NCBI GenBank assembly: GCA_028280575.1
Contig: JANQLN010000092.1
Location: 1-64,000 of the forward strand
DNA length: 64,000 bases
Direction: 5' to 3'
Origin: Clostridia bacterium
Lineage (GTDB): Bacteria > Bacillota > Clostridia > Acetivibrionales > STF1-152
Both the position numbers and the translations under genes were made by a program. Within the stretch, counting starts at the first letter, position 1, and every line of letters begins with the position of its first letter. Shown here in pieces: positions 35,823 through 44,481 of this stretch. The notes below the pieces were generated by a model. It saw nothing but the letters and a program-made list of their open reading frames with translations. It was not told the origin of the DNA and made no database searches.

Positions 35823-37358
35823 TTAAAAAACCACCTCAAAGGGACGCATCATCTCATGGTCCTCATGTTCCAGTATGTGGCAGTGCCATGGATAGAGACC
35901 CGTATAAGGTGCAAATCTGGCTATAATCCTGGTAATTTCACCAGGGTTTGCCTTGACGGTATCTTTCCACCCCATTTCATTTAAATCAGGCGGTGCTGTA
36001 TTTCCCGTGGCAAGGACCTTGCCCGTTTCTTCATAGTATTCGGTATCAAAGGGCTGCCTTCCCAAAATCTGAAAATTCACCAGATGCAAGTGTATGGGAT
36101 GGCTGGCTCTTGTCAGGTTTAGTATGTTCCATATTTCAATATTTCCCAGTTGAGGCTTGGTTGTGATTGGGTCGTCCCAGGTTTTATTTTCAAGAAGGTG
36201 TATGGATCTTCCATATATATCGGGTTTTGTAGACAGTGTGAGATTTCTTTGGATTATTGCTTTTTTTTCTTTCAGGTAAGTAATGGTGCTTAAACGGTAA
36301 GGGATAGTGCTATAATCTTGTTTTGAAAGAGGAAGACAAACTCTGAACTGCATAATTTGACCTGCTGTGCCCGGATCAGGCAGATTCCCTTGTGGAAATG
36401 GAGCTGGGGCATTGTTTGTGAGCAGGACATTTTGCCCCCGCAATCCGGAAAAATCAATTATCACATCTGCGCGCTCTGCCGGAGCCAGCATGATTTCCTT
36501 TGTAACCACAGGCTTTTCAAAAAGTCCGCCGTCAGTGCCTATTTGATAAAAATTTGATTTGGAAGACAGCTTCATTTTATAAAATCTTGAGTTTGAGCCG
36601 TTTATAATGCGAAACCTGTATTTTCTAGGCTCCAATTCCAGGTATGGCCATACCTTGCCGTTTACAAGTATTGTATCACCAAAAAAATCGGGAAGCACCG
36701 AAGGATTCACACCGGGCACAGGCGGATCAGGCTGGCTGGGATAATACAGGGAACCGTCTTCATTAAAAGATCTGTCCTGTATTAAAAGAGGTATTTCATA
36801 CCGTCTTTTTGGCAAATTCAGATGTTTTTGCATAGGGTCGCGGATAATATATATCCCTGCCAGTCCTGCATATACGTTAAGCCTGGTAATGCCTATGGCA
36901 TGAGCATGGTACCACAGGGTTGCCGCACGCTGCCTGTTGGGATAGGTATAGACCTTTGTTGTGAAATGAGGCCCTACCTGTTTGTAGTCTCTTGTGAACC
37001 AGGCGTCGGGATAACCGTCGCTTTCTGGGCGCACCACAGCCCCGTGCAGGTGTATGACCGTACGTACCCTGGGTTGGCCGGGTCCCGCCCCATGTACTGT
37101 CGTATCCACAGGAAGCAGATGCTTTGAGGGAAGATGGTTGATCCATTTAACCTTAATGCTCTGGTAGTTATTTGTTTCAATTGTTGGCCCTGGATATACT
37201 CCTTCAAATCCCCACACCACAGTTGCAGGAATATCTCTATGCAGTATTTGCTTGAATTGCTGCATCCTGGCTTCATAATATGGCATCCCGTCAATAATAC
37301 AATCAGGTTTTAGAATTTTTGGTATGGGTAGCTTATCAACATATTTTTTTATTAACAT
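35823..37358 (-). CDS. cotA: Multicopper oxidase, CotA laccase/spore coat type
   Basis: A 511-residue three-cupredoxin-domain oxidase close in length to B. subtilis CotA (513). Copper ligands are visible as HLHG (about 103-106), WYHAHAIG (about 150-157), HPIHLHLVNF and the type 1/3 motif WHCHILEHEDHEMM near the C-terminus, with the axial Met of type 1 copper. No signal peptide, as for CotA, which reaches the spore coat from the mother cell. The enzyme family uses O2, so its presence in a likely anaerobe is noteworthy; a role in spore-coat oxidation fits. No adjacent regulator is evident. Confidence 0.93.
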   Translation of the reverse strand: MLIKKYVDKLPIPKILKPDCIIDGMPYYEARMQQFKQILHRDIPATVVWGFEGVYPGPTIETNNYQSIKVKWINHLPSKHLLPVDTTVHGAGPGQPRVRTVIHLHGAVVRPESDGYPDAWFTRDYKQVGPHFTTKVYTYPNRQRAATLWYHAHAIGITRLNVYAGLAGIYIIRDPMQKHLNLPKRRYEIPLLIQDRSFNEDGSLYYPSQPDPPVPGVNPSVLPDFFGDTILVNGKVWPYLELEPRKYRFRIINGSNSRFYKMKLSSKSNFYQIGTDGGLFEKPVVTKEIMLAPAERADVIIDFSGLRGQNVLLTNNAPAPFPQGNLPDPGTAGQIMQFRVCLPLSKQDYSTIPYRLSTITYLKEKKAIIQRNLTLSTKPDIYGRSIHLLENKTWDDPITTKPQLGNIEIWNILNLTRASHPIHLHLVNFQILGRQPFDTEYYEETGKVLATGNTAPPDLNEMGWKDTVKANPGEITRIIARFAPYTGLYPWHCHILEHEDHEMMRPFEVVF

Positions 37359-37498
37359 ATTTAAAATTACCTAATACTGCAGGGAGAAATTTTATTAATA
37401 AGTTTTTTCCCTGTACCAATCTAAGTTTCCAGTTATATAGTATGAGATATTTTAGCCTTATGTGTATAGAATTTTCCAGGCTGGAGATGGCTTAAACG

Positions 37499-38368
37499 CT
37501 ACTTCCAGTATTTACGGTATTTATGGGGTGTTATTTCCTCCAATCTTTTAAATGTGCTGATAAAGTTGCTGGTGCTGCTGTAACCTACCCTTTGGGCAAT
37601 GTCGTCAAGTACCCTGTCTGTTTCTCTCAAGAGCTTTTTTGACTGGGTTACCCTGTATTTTACAAGGTATTCGTAGGGACTAAAGCCCGTATATTTTTTA
37701 AATTCCCTGGAAAAATGGTAAGGGCTCATGCAAGCAGCCTGTGCCAATTTTCCAATATTAATTTGATCCTGGTAATTGCCTTCAATATATTCAAGGCAGT
37801 TTTGAATGGAAGTGCAAGGGGAACTGCCGGCAGGATTTTCTTTTGTTTTTGGGGAAGCTGTTAGAATATCGGTTAGCATGGCAACAATAAGGGCCGATGA
37901 TTTTACTTCCAGATTCAGATCGTTTTCCGACAGCATGTGCAAAATTTCATCAATTATATAAGGTATTCTGTTCCGAAGATCCATTCCTATGACAGGGCCG
38001 CAGTTATTATATATGAGATTGTAATATTCCCTGCTGCTGCTCCCGTTAAAATGCAGCCATTTTATTTCCCAGAGGTCTTTTTTATCGGTATGGTATTCCT
38101 GGTATTCATAACAGTCCAGGATGAGAACGTCGCCGCTTGCAAGTGTGTATTTCCTGTCCCTGTAGATAGCGCAGCCTTTGCCCTTTACAGTATAAATAAC
38201 AAGAAAGCTTTTATAGCCTTCACGCTTTGTATAGTAGCTTCTGTCACAGTAGAAATGACCGGCACTTTGAGGGTAAAAAAAGGTTGAGCGTGCGGTAATA
38301 CTTGGTGTATGAGCTTTTGATACGCCCCTGTTTTTTTTGTAGTATGAGCTTGACCATTTCTTTTTCAT
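37499..38368 (-). CDS. AraC/XylS-family transcriptional regulator
   Basis: A 289-residue regulator: N-terminal cupin-like sensor (GKGCAIYRDRKYTLASGDVLILD, about residues 55-100) and C-terminal double HTH (INIGKLAQAACMSPYHFSREFKKY and DDIAQRVGYSSTSNFISTFKR). The start is set at the ATG with first base 38368 behind GAGAGGA. It is transcribed away from the UroD-like gene; the 185-base gap contains an 11-bp inverted repeat that may be its operator. The ligand is unknown; cupin AraC proteins often bind sugars. Confidence 0.92.
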   Translation of the reverse strand: MKKKWSSSYYKKNRGVSKAHTPSITARSTFFYPQSAGHFYCDRSYYTKREGYKSFLVIYTVKGKGCAIYRDRKYTLASGDVLILDCYEYQEYHTDKKDLWEIKWLHFNGSSSREYYNLIYNNCGPVIGMDLRNRIPYIIDEILHMLSENDLNLEVKSSALIVAMLTDILTASPKTKENPAGSSPCTSIQNCLEYIEGNYQDQINIGKLAQAACMSPYHFSREFKKYTGFSPYEYLVKYRVTQSKKLLRETDRVLDDIAQRVGYSSTSNFISTFKRLEEITPHKYRKYWK

Positions 38369-38491
38369 GTTTATCCTCTCTATCCTGATAGCAAGATATT
38401 TATATATTTCAGCAATGATTTGCATTTAATCCTTATTCAAATATTATATAATTAATTATATAAAAGAGCAAATATTTGATATGTGTAACAA

Positions 38492-38531
38492 TTTGCTTAT
38501 GTATCGGTTTAAAAATCATAACATAAGCAAA
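38492..38531. promoter_or_regulatory. Inverted repeat, candidate operator of the AraC/UroD-like pair
   Basis: TTTGCTTATGT (38492-38502) and ACATAAGCAAA (38521-38531) are exact inverted copies separated by 18 bases. They lie just before the RBS of the UroD-like gene, so binding there could repress or activate it. Further GCAAAT-like half-sites occur at about 38467. Confidence 0.5.
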
Positions 38532-38553
38532 ATGCTCATGGGGAGGAATTATT

Positions 38554-39672
38554 ATGACGGTAAAACCAATAAGAAGCAAATGGAAGTCGGGTATGACCGA
38601 CAGGGAAAGGTTTAAAAACCAGATGCACTACAAGGAGGCAGACCGCTGCTTCAACATGGAGTTCGGGTACTGGAAGGACAATTACAGGCAGTGGAGGATC
38701 TTTACCGATAACAACATAAAAAATGAGCGTGAAGCAAATATATTTTTTAATTTCGATAAAATAATGGCTGTAGGAGGAAATGTATGGCTGAGCCCTATTT
38801 TTCCGAGTACGGTTGTCGCCCAGACAGAAAAGACAAAAATACTTATGAATCGCGACGGTCTTTTGGCTGAAGTTCCCAAAGATGGTCATGAGACAATACC
38901 CCACTATATCAAGGCCAGCATTGTAACTCCCGACGACTGGGAAAAGTGTAAGGAAGAGAGGTTAAGAAGGGATGATCCGGCAAGGCTGGTAGATATTCAA
39001 GCATTAAAAAACAGGCATTCCGACAGCCGGGACTATCCCCTGGGAGTCTACTGCGGTTCCATGATAGGCAAGATAAGGGATATGCTTACATTTGAGGGGC
39101 TGGCATATGCGTGCTACGATTATCCTGATATGGTTGAGGATATGGTTGAAACAAGCTGTGTGCTTGTAGAGGATTTTCTTGATCAGGTGCTTCCTCATTT
39201 TAATTTTGACTATGCTTCAGGCTGGGAGGATATTTGCTTTAAAAACGGGCCCATAGTTTCAGTGGATTTTTTTAAAAACGTTGTAATGCCCAGGTATAAA
39301 AGAATAAGCAAAAAGCTCCATAGTGCGGGTATTGACCTATGGTACACTGATTGCGACGGTGATGTAAGGCCCATACTTCCTTATATGCTGGAGGGAGGAA
39401 TAAACTGCCTTTTTCCCTTTGAGGTTAATGGATGTGCACACCCGGGAGAGCTTCTTAGTGAATATGGAAATGAACTCAGGATCATGGGCGGCGTGGATAA
39501 AATACAACTGAAAAAGGGCAAAAAGGCGATAAAGGAATACCTTGAAACCCTGGTTCCGCTGGTGAAGCGGGGAGGGTATATACCCTTTTGTGACCATAGG
39601 TGTCCGCCTGATGTAAAGGAATCCGACTATTTATACTATCTGGATTTAAAGGAAAAAATGTTTGGGATGTAA
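38554..39672 (+). CDS. Uroporphyrinogen decarboxylase (URO-D) superfamily protein
   Basis: A 372-residue TIM-barrel protein of the URO-D/MtaA-like superfamily. Seen: MTDRERFKNQMHYKEADRCF (family opening), the YPLGVYCGSMIGKIRDMLTFEGLAYACYD region and a late HPGELLSEYGNELRIMGGVDK that matches the GGV/D region of the superfamily. There is no hem gene nearby and the protein differs from true HemE, so it is more likely a corrinoid methyltransferase-type or unknown member. It is preceded by GGGGAGGA and a putative AraC operator, and followed by a terminator. Confidence 0.85.
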   Translation: MTVKPIRSKWKSGMTDRERFKNQMHYKEADRCFNMEFGYWKDNYRQWRIFTDNNIKNEREANIFFNFDKIMAVGGNVWLSPIFPSTVVAQTEKTKILMNRDGLLAEVPKDGHETIPHYIKASIVTPDDWEKCKEERLRRDDPARLVDIQALKNRHSDSRDYPLGVYCGSMIGKIRDMLTFEGLAYACYDYPDMVEDMVETSCVLVEDFLDQVLPHFNFDYASGWEDICFKNGPIVSVDFFKNVVMPRYKRISKKLHSAGIDLWYTDCDGDVRPILPYMLEGGINCLFPFEVNGCAHPGELLSEYGNELRIMGGVDKIQLKKGKKAIKEYLETLVPLVKRGGYIPFCDHRCPPDVKESDYLYYLDLKEKMFGM

Positions 39673-39701
39673 ATGAATTTTGGAATGGTTTTATTTTTTA
39701 T

Positions 39702-39737
39702 AAAAGCCGGAAGATTTTAATAATTTTCCGGTTTTCT
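39702..39737 (+). terminator. Terminator of the UroD-like gene
   Basis: AAAGCCGGAAGATT (39703-39716 region) pairs with AATTTTCCGG (39722-39731), followed by TTTTCTT. Confidence 0.75.
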
Positions 39738-39767
39738 TATCAAATCAAAATATGTCTTCCCCTATAA

Positions 39768-39796
39768 TTGTATATATTAAATAGTTATTGTATAAT
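39768..39796 (+). promoter_or_regulatory. Sigma-A promoter of the GNAT gene
   Basis: TTGTAT at 39768-39773 and TATAAT at 39791-39796, 17-base spacer. Confidence 0.65.
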
Positions 39797-39818
39797 ACAT
39801 GAATAGGGAGGAAAGAAC

Positions 39819-40976
39819 ATGGTAAAAACAGAAGGGCTGCCGGAAAAAAATATTCCAATAACTGTTGTGAAAGCTGAAAGCAGTCATGACATAAGGGAAT
39901 TTGTAAATTTTCAATATAGACATTATAAAGGCAATAAAAATTTTGTCCCGCCTTTAAGAAAAGATATGAAAAGCATGGTTACCGGTAAAACAAACCCATT
40001 GTTTAAAAGAGGACCGGTAAGCCTGTTTATTGCAAGAAAAAATGGTCAAACCGCAGGCAGGATAGCAGCAGGCATAGATGAGGACCTAAATGCCGGGAAG
40101 AATAGCATGAATGGTTATATAACCCTGTTTGAATCCGTTGATGATTATGAAGTTGCCAAAATGCTTTTTGACAGGAGCACAGGGTGGCTAAAGGAAATGG
40201 GGATGACCATGGTTAAAGGGCCTGTTTCACCAACTGGAGGAGATGATACAAAAGGTTTGTTAATAGACTGTTTTGACCGTCCTCCTGTTTTAATGAATTC
40301 TTATAATTACTCCTATTACCCTGATTTTTTTGAAAAGTATGGATTTTGCAAGGACCTTGACTTATATGCATATTATTATGACGTTGAGAAATGTACTCAC
40401 AAAAGCAGGAAGAAGGTAGTTGAATATGCAATGAAAAGATATGAGTTCAAGGTTGACAGTATAGATCTTGATAATGTTGAAAAGGAAATTGTTGATATAA
40501 AGAGAATTCTGGATATAGCAATGCCGGAGGATTGGGATGACCTTGTCCCGCCTTCGCTTGATGAAATAAGGGGTTTTGCCGGCAGCTACAGGAAGCTGGC
40601 AGAACCGAGGATTATTTGTATTGCAAGGTCAAATGAAGGTACGCCGGTAGGTTTTCTGGTATCACTTCCTAATTTTAATGAGGTATTTATAAAAATGAAT
40701 GGAAGGCTATTTCCATTTGGATTTTTAAAATTGTTAAATTATAAAAAGCATATCAAAAGCGGAAGGACTTTTATATTGTTTGTAATACCTGAGTATAGAA
40801 AAAAAGGCGTATCGGGAGCCATGTTTTATAAGGTTATGAATGAGGCAAAAAATATGGATTATATATATGGGGAAGGTTCCACAATCGGAGAAACCAATTA
40901 TACCATGAGAAGGGATGCGGACAGGGCCGGGGGAGAGCATTATAAAACCTACAGGATATATGGGCTGGAAATATGA
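39819..40976 (+). CDS. GNAT-like acyltransferase-family protein
   Basis: A 385-residue protein of the YghO-like group of GNAT-fold proteins: an N-terminal half with NFQYRHYKGNKNFVPPLRKD and KGPVSPTGGDDTKGLLIDCF, and a C-terminal half with FILFVIPEYRKKGVSGAMFYKV, which looks like the acyl-CoA loop (R-x-x-G-x-x/A). The substrate is unknown; members of the group are found scattered in bacteria. GGGAGG precedes the ATG. proB follows after 36 bases on the same strand, so they may be co-transcribed, without an obvious metabolic link. Confidence 0.78.
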   Translation: MVKTEGLPEKNIPITVVKAESSHDIREFVNFQYRHYKGNKNFVPPLRKDMKSMVTGKTNPLFKRGPVSLFIARKNGQTAGRIAAGIDEDLNAGKNSMNGYITLFESVDDYEVAKMLFDRSTGWLKEMGMTMVKGPVSPTGGDDTKGLLIDCFDRPPVLMNSYNYSYYPDFFEKYGFCKDLDLYAYYYDVEKCTHKSRKKVVEYAMKRYEFKVDSIDLDNVEKEIVDIKRILDIAMPEDWDDLVPPSLDEIRGFAGSYRKLAEPRIICIARSNEGTPVGFLVSLPNFNEVFIKMNGRLFPFGFLKLLNYKKHIKSGRTFILFVIPEYRKKGVSGAMFYKVMNEAKNMDYIYGEGSTIGETNYTMRRDADRAGGEHYKTYRIYGLEI

Positions 40977-41012
40977 GATAGGATTTACGGGTTAAAAGGA
41001 GATGCTTGGAGA

Positions 41013-41819
41013 ATGAGGAGAAGTTTGAAAGAGGCAAAGAGGATAGTTATAAAGGTAGGGACTTCAACCCTGACTTACAATACAGGTAAAATGAATTTCA
41101 CCCTTATAGACAGGCTTTCAAGAGTAATTTCCGATCTTATGAATCAGGATAAAGAGATTATACTTGTGTCGTCCGGAGCCATTGGAGTTGGTGCGGGCAG
41201 GCTCAATTTGAAAAAAATGCCTGTTACAATAATGGAAAAACAAGCGGCTGCGGCTGTTGGACAGAGTGAATTGATGCATATTTACAGTAAATTTTTTTCC
41301 GAATACAGTCGTATAGTTGCCCAAATTCTCCTTACCCGGGATATAGTAAGCAAAAAAACTGGAAGAAAAAATGTTATAAATACTTTTGAAGCACTTATTA
41401 AAAATGGTATTTTACCGATTGTAAACGAAAACGATTCCGTATCTGTTGATGAAATCAGGGCGGGAGAGCAGGATACATTCAGTGAAAATGATACATTGTC
41501 GGCTCTGGTAAGCAAGCTGATAAAGGCTGACCTTCTTATTATACTTTCGGACATAGACGGTTTGTATGAAGGCGACCCAAGGACTAACGGAAATTCTAAA
41601 TTTATATCCACTGTTTTTGAAATTACTCCTGAAATAGTCAATGGTGCAACTGGAAATAAAACCGGCCGGGGAACCGGTGGAATGAAGACAAAATTGGATG
41701 CTGCCAATTTAGCAACATCAGCCGGGATTAATGTTGTAATTGCAAATGGAAATAACCCCAAAGCTATTGTGTCCGTACTGGAAGGCAATGATGTAGGAAC
41801 ACTGTTCGTCAAACGTTAG
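41013..41819 (+). CDS. proB: Glutamate 5-kinase
   Basis: First enzyme of proline synthesis (glutamate to glutamyl-5-phosphate). At 268 residues it is the short form, an amino-acid-kinase domain without the C-terminal PUA domain of the E. coli enzyme. Seen: IVIKVGTSTLTY (phosphate-binding start), VSSGAIGVGAGRL, PIVNENDSV, ILSDIDGLYEGDPR and TGRGTGGMKTKLDAA. The usual partner proA is not adjacent: the gene is followed directly by an inverted-repeat element and the convergent PBP gene. RBS AAAAGGAG with a second GGAG near the ATG. Confidence 0.95.
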   Translation: MRRSLKEAKRIVIKVGTSTLTYNTGKMNFTLIDRLSRVISDLMNQDKEIILVSSGAIGVGAGRLNLKKMPVTIMEKQAAAAVGQSELMHIYSKFFSEYSRIVAQILLTRDIVSKKTGRKNVINTFEALIKNGILPIVNENDSVSVDEIRAGEQDTFSENDTLSALVSKLIKADLLIILSDIDGLYEGDPRTNGNSKFISTVFEITPEIVNGATGNKTGRGTGGMKTKLDAANLATSAGINVVIANGNNPKAIVSVLEGNDVGTLFVKR

Positions 41820-41825
41820 GGTACC

Positions 41826-41986
41826 AGTACCTCATTTCACATCAAAATGCGGGTAGATTACTGCATATTTTTTCACAATGCTGCGTTGTCGTCAATCGCA
41901 ATATCCAGATATTACTCAATCCTCCGCCTTGCCTTGTGAAAAAATCTACAGCAATCTACCCGTAAGTTGACATGAAATGAGGTACT
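41826..41986. mobile_element. 161-bp MITE-like inverted-repeat element
   Basis: The two ends are inverted copies over about 50 bp (41826-41877 and 41935-41986) with about seven mismatches; both begin AGTACCTCATTTCA and contain CGGGTAGATT and ATTTTTTCACAA. The internal part has no reading frame. Its right end supplies the TAG stop codon (41987-41985, minus strand) of the PBP gene. No clear target duplication. It fits a non-autonomous mobile element; a pure bidirectional terminator is the alternative. Confidence 0.65.
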
Positions 41987-44354
41987 AGTGATTCGGACAA
42001 TACTCTGCTTCAGGTATTTCAAATTTCCAATCCAGCGGATAGGGTTCACCAGGAAATGAAGGAGTATAAGGTATTGGCCTTTTTATGAGTATTTTTTCCA
42101 GTACCGACTGCGGCGGACATGTTTCATTGGCAAGAAGAGGTCTGCCCCAGATGTCTTTACTTGCAGTGCATACCTTTGTTTTTACGTGAACATCACAAAG
42201 CTCGCCATATCCGGGTTCTGTGCCCTTGATAAAATACTCGTTCCTGACAGCACTTCCTCTTGGGTCGTTGGCACACAGACTGGTTGCTATTTTACCCGAA
42301 TATATACATATTTTCCTCTTTACAATCCCGGGAGGCTCTGTAAAATCTTTGGCAGGAAGCCCCATATGTATATCATTCATGACGGCGGTCCATATTTGCT
42401 TGGCTTTTCCGCGTTCCTCACCATATGCAATTTCAATTCTTTCATTTTTATTATCATATCCGTACCAGGTTGCAGCAACATAATATGGAGTGTATCCGAC
42501 AAACCATTTATCAATGTTGTCACTTGTGGTTCCCGTTTTTCCTGCGGTAGGTATTTCCTTTCCGTTGCCAATTACACATTCGGGAGCTGTTCCGCCGGAC
42601 CTGGTTACCTCCTTCATCATGTCTACCATAAGAAAAGCTGTAGTTGAATCATAGACAGTGTCGTATTCGGGTATGTTCTCAAGCAGCACCTTACCGTCAC
42701 TGGATTCCACCTTGGTATATGTAACCGGTTTGATATATACGCCTTTATTTGCAAACGGTATGTAGGAAGCTGCCATTTCAAGAGGGCTAACCCCCTTTTC
42801 CAGACCGCCCATAGCTATAGAAAGGTATCTTTCGTTTTCCCTGTCAATTCCAACTTTTTTAAGGTAGCTCAAGGAATTGTCAGGTCCCAATATATCCATC
42901 CAAACCCTTGCGGCAACTACATTTACTGATCTTTTCAGAGCATTGCGCACCGTTGTGAGCCCCCCATAATTATGGTCAAAGTTTGTGGGATATCGGGCCC
43001 TTTTATTTTGTGAATCCAAATAAACCGGAATATCATCAATAACAGTACCAGGTGTGATAAGCCTTAAATCAATGGCAGGAGCATAAACAGCAGTAGGTTT
43101 GATACTTGAGCCTGGCTGGCGCTCCGACTGGGTAGCCCTGTTGAATATCCTGCTTGCTTTCTTTTCACCGTATCCACCATAAAGTGCCTTGGTATGACCT
43201 GTTTGATGATCAATTACAACCATTGCCGCCTGGGGAACTTCATTGTTTTTAATTGCATTTTTGTTGTCCTTATAAAAATACTTGTCATCTGTAAATACAC
43301 TGTCCATTATACCCTGCATATTGGAATCCTGGGTTGTATATATCCTGAGGCCGTAATTGAAAAGCTTTGTAGTAGCATAATCCCTGGACATACCTGTTTC
43401 CATAAAATCATTAATTACATCTTCTATTACCTGGTCGACAAAATATGATTGTATTTTGGAACTGTCATTAAACTCACCGCGCTTTGCAAAGTGCAGGTCT
43501 TCCTTTTTAGCCTGTTCATATTCCCTTTCATCTATATGCCCGAGCTCCAGCATTTTATAAAGGATGGTTTCCTGTCTTTCCTTTGCATTTTTTTGCCCTT
43601 TTTCCGTAAAGGGATTATAGGTAAAGGGTTCATTTGTAATGCCTGCCAATAAAGCACACTCTGCTAAGGACAGCTCGGAAACATCCTTTCCGAAATAAGC
43701 CTTAGATGAAGATTGTACACCATAATAGCTGTTTCCCATATAAAGTATATTAAGGTATATTTCAAGAATCTGCCATTTTTCGAGCTCCCGTTCCAGCCTG
43801 ACAGCCCTGAACCACTCTTTTATTTTTCTATCCATACTAATGTCAAATTCACCTGTCAGATTTTTTACAACCTGTTGTGTTATAGTGCTTGCACCGTGCA
43901 TACGGCTCGAGGGATTTTTTATTTTAAGCCAGACAGCCCTGAACAAGCCTATTATATCTACTCCAAAATGATCTTCAAACCTTTCGTCCTCTATAGAGAT
44001 AATTGCCTTCTTAAGGTGTTCGGGAATATCTTTATATAATACCTGTTCCCTATTCTGGGTCTCATTTCCGATCAAGGATGCTATTTCATTTCCTTCGTCA
44101 TCATAAATATAGGTAGTTTCGATTTTAACCTGAATGTCGTCATAATTCAAAGAGCGTGTGGTTGTTGCAAATCCGTACATTATTCCTGCAACTATCCCTA
44201 CCGAAGCAAGACCTAAAATAATACCGGTAATAAGCACGAATTTTAAAAGGAATTTAATAATCCCCAATTTTTTCTTGTTTTTAGTTTTTTTTCTCACTGC
44301 TTTTTTCTTTGTAGCTGCGGTTTTTTTTACGGTTTGCCTTCTCTTTCTTTTCAT
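41985..44354 (-). CDS. Class A penicillin-binding protein (first of two)
   Basis: A 789-residue bifunctional peptidoglycan synthase anchored by one N-terminal membrane segment (about residues 25-60, after a Lys/Arg-rich tail KRKRRQTVKKTAATKKKAVR). Seen: glycosyltransferase motifs EDERFEDHFGVD (catalytic Glu) and GASTITQQVVKNLTG, and transpeptidase motifs GSSIKP (Ser nucleophile), SVN and AGKTGTT. The start is placed at the ATG with first base 44354 behind GGAGGA. The stop TAG is made by the end of the adjacent repeat element. It is a close paralogue of the gene upstream at 44482-46944. Confidence 0.93.
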   Translation of the reverse strand: MKRKRRQTVKKTAATKKKAVRKKTKNKKKLGIIKFLLKFVLITGIILGLASVGIVAGIMYGFATTTRSLNYDDIQVKIETTYIYDDEGNEIASLIGNETQNREQVLYKDIPEHLKKAIISIEDERFEDHFGVDIIGLFRAVWLKIKNPSSRMHGASTITQQVVKNLTGEFDISMDRKIKEWFRAVRLERELEKWQILEIYLNILYMGNSYYGVQSSSKAYFGKDVSELSLAECALLAGITNEPFTYNPFTEKGQKNAKERQETILYKMLELGHIDEREYEQAKKEDLHFAKRGEFNDSSKIQSYFVDQVIEDVINDFMETGMSRDYATTKLFNYGLRIYTTQDSNMQGIMDSVFTDDKYFYKDNKNAIKNNEVPQAAMVVIDHQTGHTKALYGGYGEKKASRIFNRATQSERQPGSSIKPTAVYAPAIDLRLITPGTVIDDIPVYLDSQNKRARYPTNFDHNYGGLTTVRNALKRSVNVVAARVWMDILGPDNSLSYLKKVGIDRENERYLSIAMGGLEKGVSPLEMAASYIPFANKGVYIKPVTYTKVESSDGKVLLENIPEYDTVYDSTTAFLMVDMMKEVTRSGGTAPECVIGNGKEIPTAGKTGTTSDNIDKWFVGYTPYYVAATWYGYDNKNERIEIAYGEERGKAKQIWTAVMNDIHMGLPAKDFTEPPGIVKRKICIYSGKIATSLCANDPRGSAVRNEYFIKGTEPGYGELCDVHVKTKVCTASKDIWGRPLLANETCPPQSVLEKILIKRPIPYTPSFPGEPYPLDWKFEIPEAEYCPNH

Positions 44355-44481
44355 TCCGTCCTCCATAAATTGTGGCAGGTAAAACACATTACTTTAAAAC
44401 AACTTACTTTACTGATTTTTGATATCTTCCATAATATATTATTTCCAATATTTTAATTTAAATTAATTTGGAATATGCATA

